A stretch of 8,104 nucleotides of DNA from Bryobacterales bacterium (GTDB lineage Bacteria; Acidobacteriota; Terriglobia; Bryobacterales; Bryobacteraceae): the NCBI GenBank assembly GCA_003132905.1, contig PKZC01000218.1:2012-10115 (forward strand), given 5' to 3'. Numbering within the stretch: the first letter of the stretch is position 1; the number at the start of each line of letters is the position of its first letter. The notes below the pieces were generated by a model, which saw only the letters and a list, made by a program, of their open reading frames with translations, was not told the origin of the DNA and did no database searches. Below are positions 1 through 5,242 of this stretch, piece after piece. The position numbers and the translations under genes were made by a program.

Positions 1-1
1 C

Positions 2-586
2 CTCGGAGAAATTCTCCTCCGGATCTTCGATAATGGTATTAAGTACATCTTCTTTCAGGTTGGCGGAGGCCGCGGCGGCGTGGCCTGGTTTCCAATCGGC
101 GCAGGCGAAGTCTACCTTCCTCCCTACCGCTACAGCTCTTCCTATTTCGCCAATATCAACGGGGCGAACACGCGTCCGGGCTACGCGAACCGGGCGGCCT
201 CTGGCGCTGTGACGGCGGTGCCGCGCAAGGTGTTCGTGCGAGGCCAGCCGATCGCGCCCGCTGCTACGCTGATTACGCCGCGCCAAGCATCCCTGGCCCG
301 AGTGTATGGTATGGCGCCTCCCGTAGCGCCAGTCGAAGAAAGCTTGTCCCCGCGAAGGGATCGTTTTGTACTTGAGCCACCCGAGATTGCCCCAGGCCAG
401 ACAGTGATTGGGCGTCGCGACCCCGCCCCTCCGCCGATTCCACTCCGCCTGAGGCAACCGGCTCTGGACTCTCATCCGGGGCGGCCGCTCGATCAAAGTG
501 AGCTGGAAAGCTTGCGAAAAGCCGCTGGCGACGTGGAGAGATCCGATGTGCGTCCCGCTCGGCTCGGTGTCTGGAGCGGCCATTAG
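2..586 (+). CDS. DUF6600-like protein, C-terminal part (5' end outside window)
   Basis: The frame is open from the window edge to a TAG stop, giving 194 residues of a longer protein. Residues 27-42 read VAWFPIGAGEVYLPPY plus Arg, followed by SSSYFANINGANT. This matches the W-x-P-x-G-x-x-E-x-Y-x-P-x-Y repeat followed by a Y..N.N..NT segment that I recognise from DUF6600 proteins, which are secreted or envelope-associated proteins of unknown function. Next come a 'YANR...AVTAVPRKVFVRGQPI' type segment and a Pro/Arg-rich tail, both usual for the C-terminal third of that family. The GTG at 80 is probably an internal Val, because the family motif starts there with no ribosome binding site and the frame continues upstream. 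The first ~19 residues (bases 2-58) do not look like the family and come from lower-GC DNA, so the true N-terminal sequence may differ. The BON-domain gene follows 43 nt downstream. Family call fairly sure; function unknown. Confidence 0.7.
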   Translation, partial: LGEILLRIFDNGIKYIFFQVGGGRGGVAWFPIGAGEVYLPPYRYSSSYFANINGANTRPGYANRAASGAVTAVPRKVFVRGQPIAPAATLITPRQASLARVYGMAPPVAPVEESLSPRRDRFVLEPPEIAPGQTVIGRRDPAPPPIPLRLRQPALDSHPGRPLDQSELESLRKAAGDVERSDVRPARLGVWSGH

Positions 587-629
587 TTTGCAGTGATGGA
601 GACGTAAGCGTCAGAAATGAGGAACACAT

Positions 630-1301
630 ATGAATGACATAGATCTCAAAATAGAAGTCAAGGAAGCGCTCGACTGGGAACCGTCGCTGGATGCCCGAGC
701 GATCAATGTTTCGGTCAAGGATGGAATCGTAACCCTGACTGGCTCGGTTCCAAACTATCCGGAAAAACACGTGGCGGAAAAGACCGCTGGTCTCGTCCGT
801 GGCGTGAAAGCAGTGGCTTGTGAATTGGCCGTAGCGTTGCAGGTGTTCAATTCGCGAAGCGATCAAGAAATTGCTCGCGCCGCGGCAGATGCCATCGCCT
901 GGAATACTCTACTGGCGACTACCAAGATTCAAGTATTCGTCGATAAGGGCCGCGTTACGCTGGAAGGCGACGTCAGTTGGAATTATCAGCGGCAATCGGC
1001 CGATCGCTCTGTCCGGTACCTGGCTGGCGTTCGGGACGTCAACAATCACATCGTGGTGAGGCCGGTCGCAGAGCAGGTGGCCGTCAAGAGCCATATCCAG
1101 GCCGCGTTGATTCGGAACGCGCGGTTGGACGCCGACCGCATCAGCATAGAAGTGCGGGGCGACCGCGTGATTCTCAGCGGTACCGTGCAGTCCTGGATCG
1201 AGCGCGATGAGGCAGAGCGCGCGGCCTGGGCGTCGCCGGGAGTAGGCGATGTCGATAACGCGCTGATTGTCAGTCTGGTGCCGGCACTCCAAGTGCGATA
1301 A
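630..1301 (+). CDS. Triple BON-domain protein
   Basis: This 223-residue protein is made almost entirely of three BON domains, at about residues 4-71, 78-145 and 151-216. Each has the family signature: a helix with an acidic/basic pattern, then the strand pair G-x-V-x-L-x-G-x-V (GIVTLTGSV at 32-40, GRVTLEGDV at 107-115, DRVILSGTV at 178-186), then a helix and a GV..V.N/D strand. BON domains are alpha/beta modules thought to bind phospholipid or other surfaces; OsmY, Kbp and secretin-associated proteins are known members. Unlike OsmY this protein has no signal peptide (it starts MNDIDLKIEV), so a cytoplasmic location is inferred, possibly in stress or osmotic response as for Kbp-like proteins. 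The ATG is preceded by TGAGGA at 618-623 with 6 nt spacing, which fixes the start. It lies 43 nt after the DUF6600 fragment on the same strand, so co-transcription is possible. It converges with the next gene, only 12 nt separating the two stop codons. Confidence 0.93.
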   Translation: MNDIDLKIEVKEALDWEPSLDARAINVSVKDGIVTLTGSVPNYPEKHVAEKTAGLVRGVKAVACELAVALQVFNSRSDQEIARAAADAIAWNTLLATTKIQVFVDKGRVTLEGDVSWNYQRQSADRSVRYLAGVRDVNNHIVVRPVAEQVAVKSHIQAALIRNARLDADRISIEVRGDRVILSGTVQSWIERDEAERAAWASPGVGDVDNALIVSLVPALQVR

Positions 1302-1313
1302 GTCTGGCAGCCG

Positions 1314-2258
1314 TCACCTTGAATTCACGACGACCTGTCCGTGATTGCCGTTTCCCTCAACGCAGACGCGTTCGTAGGCTTCGATGATCGGCTCAGTCCC
1401 GGCATGCTTCGCTGGAAACGTTAGGTTGTTCCAGTCGTCCACAGGCGTCTTATCGGTGACCCTGCGGTTGGGGATCGTGATTGTGAACGGCCTCGTGAGC
1501 GCTGTCGGGTCGGTGTAGGTGGCGTCGTAAGTGAACCTGTCGCCATTCGGATCGAAGGTGAAGCGCTCGGCGATGGTAGCGTTTTCGCTGACGAACTCCC
1601 CGCTTCGGCCGAGCCGGGCCTTCGAATTGTTATTCGTGGTGTCAACTATCAGCGTGTTGCCTTCCCAGTGGCCACGCGAATCTCCGTTCCACAGCTTGAG
1701 GTTCGTCGGAAGATGCGGCCTGCCGTCAAGGTAGATCACCCGGTTGCCCGAATCGAACAGGAACACGACGTATCCGGGAAACTGCCGGATCTCATAGCCA
1801 TGCCACATGAAGGATTTGCTTGGCCCACCGGGAGCACAACGCGCGAACGGTTCGACGTACTCCTCCTTGATCGGGTTGTTGAGATACTTCAAAAACTCCT
1901 GCTGCTTCGCAAGTGCCCACGGCTGGAATGGGATCTGCCCGTCGGCCGGGTCGCTCACTCGGCTGGGAGCACGTTCATTGCGGGGCTTAATCCGGCGAGC
2001 AGTCTGACGGCCTTCCTGCGGAGGTGCTTCATCATCCGCGCCGAGCGGCCCCTGCGGGTCCGTAAGATTGTTGTGATTGCCAATGGTGTTGGACCAGTGA
2101 CCGGCGATGTCCGGTTGGCCATCAGGGAGCCGCGGCCCGGTCCAGTCGCCTTTCGGAGTTGGAACGAACGATGTCTCTCGCCACCCACGCATGCCTTGTC
2201 CAGAAGCGATGATAGGAGCGATCGCAAGCGCACCGAGGAGTATCAAACGATTCTTCAT
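1314..2258 (-). CDS. Secreted protein with GDSRGHWEG motif (downstream paralogue)
   Basis: This 314-residue protein is the last gene of the receptor operon. It starts with a signal peptide (MKNRLILLGALAIAPIIASG), so it is exported. The ATG at 2258 is chosen over an upstream in-frame ATG at 2321 because AGAGGTGA at 2261-2268 sits just before it and the signal peptide begins there; the longer form would overlap the upstream gene. Recognisable parts are LPDGQPDIAGHW (44-55), a 'FARCAPGGP' segment with Cys141, 'RVIYLDGRPHLP' (173-184), NGDSRGHWEGNTLIVDTT (191-208), and an 'ERF...YDATYTDPTALTRPFTI' segment before Cys299. I know this family as uncharacterised secreted proteins frequent in Acidobacteriota and some Proteobacteria; no catalytic activity is established to my knowledge. 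Cys141 and Cys299 correspond to Cys92 and Cys232 of the upstream paralogue, suggesting one conserved disulfide (inference). The start lies 11 nt after the stop of that paralogue. Confidence 0.85.
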   Translation of the reverse strand: MKNRLILLGALAIAPIIASGQGMRGWRETSFVPTPKGDWTGPRLPDGQPDIAGHWSNTIGNHNNLTDPQGPLGADDEAPPQEGRQTARRIKPRNERAPSRVSDPADGQIPFQPWALAKQQEFLKYLNNPIKEEYVEPFARCAPGGPSKSFMWHGYEIRQFPGYVVFLFDSGNRVIYLDGRPHLPTNLKLWNGDSRGHWEGNTLIVDTTNNNSKARLGRSGEFVSENATIAERFTFDPNGDRFTYDATYTDPTALTRPFTITIPNRRVTDKTPVDDWNNLTFPAKHAGTEPIIEAYERVCVEGNGNHGQVVVNSR

Positions 2259-2269
2259 AGTCACCTCTG

Positions 2270-3013
2270 TTATTTCGTGGACGGCACCGGATAATTCTGG
2301 TCGTAATCGAGCGTCGAGCAATAGTTCTCGATAATCTGAACATTCGGCTCAAGACGGCGATACAGCAGCACTTCGATGGTCCACGGTCGTGTGTACACCT
2401 TGGGGTCTTCAAAGGTGGCCCGATAACGGATGGTGTTGCGGTCCACGAAGTTCCAGCGCTCCACCAGGTGAAGCTCGTCGCTATTGAAATCGCCCACCCG
2501 ATCGAGCCAGGTTTCCCCATTGAAATCGGTTACGTCGACCACGAGTGTCTCGCCCTCCCAGTGGCCGCGAGAGTCTCCTAGCCAAAAGTCGATGTGGCCA
2601 TCCGGGTGTTCCGTGTTGTTGGTGTTGATCGTGCGAACGGGGTGACCGAACTCGAAGAGCAGCGTCAAGTCACGCAGCCGCTGGAAGATCTGGAACGGCT
2701 CGTCGTTGTAAATGCCGCGTGGTGTCCCGAGCGTAAAGCACTTCGTTCGCGGATCTGCGGTTGCTCGTGCGGCGAAGTTCTTCGCTCGCTGCTGGAGCGC
2801 CGCGGGCTGATAAGGAATGCCATTTCCTTCCACAACGCCCGCGCCGGGCGGAGCATCTTTGGTTGCAAGATGCGGCTCCAATCCGTAGTCAGCTCCACTG
2901 AGCGACTGCCAGATACCGGAGAAATCGGGATGGCCCTCCGCGCCTCGGGGGATGTTCGTTTGGCCTCGCAGCATGAAGGCGAGAGCAGCGGTCACTAGAA
3001 GTGCGCGGACCAC
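2270..3013 (-). CDS. Secreted protein with GDSRGHWEG motif (upstream paralogue)
   Basis: This 247-residue secreted protein belongs to the same uncharacterised family as the gene downstream. An N-terminal hydrophobic segment (residues 3-16, RALLVTAALAFMLR) acts as signal peptide. Family landmarks are HPDFSGIW (28-35), IPYQPAA (66-72), Cys92 followed by TLGTPRG, GDSRGHWEGETLVVDVTDFN (146-165), 'LHLVERW' (181-187), and 'RATFEDPKVYTRPWTIE' (198-214) before Cys232. It is shorter than its neighbour and lacks a clear 'YLDGRPH' element, having a 'NTNNTEHPDGH' stretch there instead. The start is GTG; its G is the last base of the upstream gene's TAG stop (TAGTG), a 1-nt overlap that implies translational coupling. 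A G-rich stretch a few bases upstream could serve as ribosome binding site. Starting at Met14 would destroy the signal peptide, so the GTG is preferred. Exact role unknown; a periplasmic partner of the operon's receptor is an inference from context. Confidence 0.85.
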   Translation of the reverse strand: MVRALLVTAALAFMLRGQTNIPRGAEGHPDFSGIWQSLSGADYGLEPHLATKDAPPGAGVVEGNGIPYQPAALQQRAKNFAARATADPRTKCFTLGTPRGIYNDEPFQIFQRLRDLTLLFEFGHPVRTINTNNTEHPDGHIDFWLGDSRGHWEGETLVVDVTDFNGETWLDRVGDFNSDELHLVERWNFVDRNTIRYRATFEDPKVYTRPWTIEVLLYRRLEPNVQIIENYCSTLDYDQNYPVPSTK

Positions 3014-3417
3014 TAGTTCGCCCCCGGCGCGTCCGGCCCTGAGGAGCCCGTGAACAGATTGCGGCCATCGGGGAATTTCACGCTTGTGCCATTGATGGTC
3101 GGCGTACCATTTTTAGCGCGATAGCCCTTCACCACCACCTCCACGCCGGTTGGGAAGTCGCTCTTTCTTACTCCACGCCGCAACAGAGCGTTGGGCGCAC
3201 CGAACTCGATGGCCCAGTTCGTCACTTTACCCGCATCATCCTTCACGTCGATATAGATCCATCCGTGCGGATTGGTCCATTCGACTTTGGTCAGAGTTCC
3301 CTTCAGCGTGATGGGCTGATCGCTGCTGTATTCGGCAGCGAAGGAGTGATGAGCCATCGCCGGCAGGCTTGCCAAGGCTCCGGCAAGAATTAAAAGACCA
3401 AATGTATGGGAGCGCAT
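3013..3417 (-). CDS. DUF6152 family secreted protein
   Basis: This 134-residue protein matches DUF6152 over its full length. It has a signal peptide MRSHTFGLLILAGALASLPAMA with probable cleavage after residue 22, so the mature protein begins HHSFAAEY. The body carries the family landmarks PITLKGTLTKVEWTNPHGWI (35-54), 'NWAIEFGAPNALLRRG' (67-82), 'VVVKGYRAKNGTPTING' (94-110) and 'PDGRNLF' near the end. The all-beta pattern resembles small OB-like periplasmic proteins (inference). Function is unknown. Two adjacent His at the predicted mature N terminus, plus a further His in NPHGW, could bind metal, but this is speculation. The gene starts 2 nt after the stop of the rhodanese-like gene, with AAGGA in that gene's last codons as ribosome binding site, and its TAG stop overlaps the GTG of the next gene. 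In my recollection of acidobacterial genomes, DUF6152 genes commonly sit beside GDSRGHWEG proteins, as here. Confidence 0.92.
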   Translation of the reverse strand: MRSHTFGLLILAGALASLPAMAHHSFAAEYSSDQPITLKGTLTKVEWTNPHGWIYIDVKDDAGKVTNWAIEFGAPNALLRRGVRKSDFPTGVEVVVKGYRAKNGTPTINGTSVKFPDGRNLFTGSSGPDAPGAN

Positions 3418-3419
3418 CT

Positions 3420-3857
3420 CTATTCCTTCTTGGCGTCAGTTTTCGGCGGGGGCGGTGCGATCTTGATCAGTTTTCCACCCTCGGCTTCGTAGTTCTCCGC
3501 GCCAGCCGCCCCGGCGACTTTGAATCCCGCCTTGGCAAGAATGTCCGCCGCGCGCCCACCCCGAGCCGCGTGATTGGACACCGCGATAATGGTCCGGTCT
3601 TTCGGAATGTATGCCAGGTTCTTTTCCAGGTCGGCGATTTGGATGCTCAGATAGACGGGAAATCCTCCGATGCTCGTCACCTCGTCGGGCCGTCTTACAT
3701 CGATGATGAGGACCTGGTCCGGTTTGCTCAGTAATTCGTCAATGTCGGCCCGAGTGAGCACCTTGGCCTGAGATTTCCTCGGTGCTTGTTTTCCGTTGTC
3801 AGCCTGGCCGAATGCGAACGCGGCCGCGACGAGCATCATCAAAACTAGTTTCTTCAT
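3420..3857 (-). CDS. Secreted rhodanese-like protein lacking cysteine
   Basis: This 145-residue protein has a signal peptide (MKKLVLMMLVAAAFAFGQA) and one rhodanese domain at about residues 33-128. Evidence for the fold is VLIIDVRRPDEV (49-60, the CDC25/rhodanese 'DVR.p.E' motif), the 'DRTIIAVSNHAARGGRAADIL' strand-loop-helix (88-107), and 'AGFKVAGAAGAENYEAEGG' (110-128), matching the usual 'GF.V..L.GG...W' ending. Active rhodaneses carry the catalytic Cys at the start of the loop C-x4-R; here Ser94 occupies that place with Arg99 kept, and the whole protein contains no cysteine. It therefore cannot form the persulfide intermediate and probably acts as a binding or scaffold domain (inference). 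A Pro/Lys-rich tail (APPPPKTDAKKE) follows. The ATG is preceded by GAGGAG at 3863-3868. The gene follows the receptor by 41 nt, part of which is the 18-bp tandem repeat, and precedes DUF6152 by 2 nt. Confidence 0.9.
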   Translation of the reverse strand: MKKLVLMMLVAAAFAFGQADNGKQAPRKSQAKVLTRADIDELLSKPDQVLIIDVRRPDEVTSIGGFPVYLSIQIADLEKNLAYIPKDRTIIAVSNHAARGGRAADILAKAGFKVAGAAGAENYEAEGGKLIKIAPPPPKTDAKKE

Positions 3858-3870
3858 TCTGTTCTCCTCT

Positions 3871-3906
3871 TTAGTTGTCTTTAAAAAATTAGTTGCCTTT
3901 AAAAAA
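3871..3906. repeat. 18-bp tandem duplication spanning the receptor stop codon
   Basis: Two adjacent 18-bp units, ttagttgtctttaaaaaa (3871-3888) and ttagttgcctttaaaaaa (3889-3906), differ at one base only. Read on the minus strand, the right-hand copy encodes the receptor's last Phe codon and TAA stop, and the left-hand copy repeats the same codon-stop block in the gap before the rhodanese gene. Because the duplicated stop lies downstream of the first one, the duplication lengthens the spacer and does not alter the protein. The run of six A/T in each unit suggests slippage as the origin. Confidence 0.9.
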
Positions 3907-5242
3907 CTACCTTCAGTCCGAGCTGGTTGTCCCGCGACGAGGTCCCCACCGCTGTTGCAGTAATTTGCCCGAACAACGGATTTCCTAGAACCGTGTTGGG
4001 CGGGCCCAACGCCGGTGTGTTGGTCGCATTGAAAGATTCCACACGCAACTGCGCGCTAACCCGCTCCGTAATCCGGAACGACTTGTGAAGTGCGAGGTCC
4101 AGATCCACGAATCCAGGCCCGCGAATAATGTTGCGGCCCGCGTCGCCGTACGTATACGGAGCGTTCGCGACAAAGGCCGCCGTGTTGAACCACTCTGCCA
4201 CCGTCGGGTTGGAAAGATGCCAGTCACCGACCACGTTCGGCCGGTCGACGCTAGTGGTTGCCCCCGTATTGGACGGGCTTCCGTTGACTGTGACGTTCAG
4301 CGGCATGCCCGTGCTTGCGGTGAAGATCGGAGCGAAGCTCCAACCTCCGAGGAACCCGTCGGTGATACGGTTCCAGCTGGAGCCGAAATGCCGACCTTGC
4401 CCAAAAGGCAATTGGTAAACGGCGCTCCCTACGAAGTGGTGCGTGACGTCCAGGCTGGAGACAGCTTTGTCTGCCATCCAGTCCAGTTCATTCTGCACCC
4501 CGGCCGTATCACCCAACGCGATCGTCTTCGAGTATGCGTAGGACGCAATGAAGGTGAGCCCGTTCGTGTAGCGCTTCTCGATCTTGGCCTGCAGGCCGTT
4601 ATAGGCGCTCCAACCATCCTTCTCGATGCGAACCACGTCAGCCAGCGTGATCATGTCGCCGGTGCCGGGGACAAGCGTGCTGTGGTAAGGCCGGTTTGAA
4701 TTGATGTTGCCCGGTTCGGGCGGCGCGGGATTGCCATCGATCTGCCGCCACATGTGGTCCAGCTTGTTGCCGTAATAGCCCACTTCCACGAGAATGCTGC
4801 CTGGTAGCTGGCGCTGGATATTGAAGTTCCATTGGTAGTCCGCGGGAGTTACTCCTCGCCGGTCGTAAGACACTAATTCCACGTTGGACGCATTTGCCAA
4901 GCTGAGCGCGTTCGGCGCGAACCCGTTGCTCAGAAGGAGGGTCGGCGGCAACGCCTTGTTCGTGGTAAAACTGACGCGAACATTGTTCGGCGGATTGATC
5001 TCGAGCGACTGCATCCCGCCTTCGGTGATGAGGTTCGAATAGAAAATACCAGCGCCAGCTCGGATGACCGTTTTGTTATCGATGTTATAAGCCACTCCCA
5101 AGCGCGGCGCCCACTGCTTGTAGTCGACATTCTGGAGAGCCCGGCCGGCAATGCCGCTGCCTTCCGAGCCGGCCGGCACCAGCACCGGGTGCCCGGGATT
5201 GGAATCCAGATCGAAATTCGAGATGGTATTGTTCTTCTGCAC
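3899..5242 (-). CDS. Oar-like TonB-dependent receptor, C-terminal half (after frameshift)
   Basis: This open frame holds the C-terminal ~447 residues of the outer-membrane receptor whose N-terminal part is encoded in the adjacent frame. It is beta-barrel sequence throughout: alternating aromatic and polar strands such as 'WAPRLGVAYNIDNKTVIRAGAGIFYS', 'YQWNFNIQRQLPGSILVEVGYYGN', 'YNGLQAKIEKRYTNGLTFIASYAYSK', and 'HHFVGSAVYQLPFGQG', all typical of the Oar-type barrel. It ends in DNQLGLKVVF with a terminal Phe, the outer-membrane beta-signal recognised by the BAM machinery. The GTG at 5242 is not a real start: there is no ribosome binding site or signal peptide, and the reading continues directly from the LNIGLRYELDP of the other frame. 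Restoring one base in the C/G cluster at 5243-5250 gives '...RYELDPAPVQKNNTISNF...'. If the break is real, this half is untranslated or needs frameshifting; if it is a sequence error, the receptor is intact. Confidence 0.88.
   Translation of the reverse strand: MQKNNTISNFDLDSNPGHPVLVPAGSEGSGIAGRALQNVDYKQWAPRLGVAYNIDNKTVIRAGAGIFYSNLITEGGMQSLEINPPNNVRVSFTTNKALPPTLLLSNGFAPNALSLANASNVELVSYDRRGVTPADYQWNFNIQRQLPGSILVEVGYYGNKLDHMWRQIDGNPAPPEPGNINSNRPYHSTLVPGTGDMITLADVVRIEKDGWSAYNGLQAKIEKRYTNGLTFIASYAYSKTIALGDTAGVQNELDWMADKAVSSLDVTHHFVGSAVYQLPFGQGRHFGSSWNRITDGFLGGWSFAPIFTASTGMPLNVTVNGSPSNTGATTSVDRPNVVGDWHLSNPTVAEWFNTAAFVANAPYTYGDAGRNIIRGPGFVDLDLALHKSFRITERVSAQLRVESFNATNTPALGPPNTVLGNPLFGQITATAVGTSSRDNQLGLKVVF

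Noticed and set aside
2..15. Short palindrome ggagaa-a-ttctcc near the left edge
   Set aside because: Six-base arms at the very edge of the window, with no context to give it meaning.
601..616. Possible hairpin gacg-taag-cgtc before the BON gene
   Set aside because: A 4-bp stem without a T-run is too weak to call a terminator or regulatory element.
273..866. Long minus-strand open frame opposite DUF6600 and BON genes
   Set aside because: It spans two well-supported plus-strand genes, has biased His/Arg/Ser composition and no family resemblance.
1668..2294. 208-residue plus-strand open frame opposite the secreted paralogue
   Set aside because: It mirrors a supported coding gene and shows Arg-rich shadow composition with no motif or ribosome binding site.
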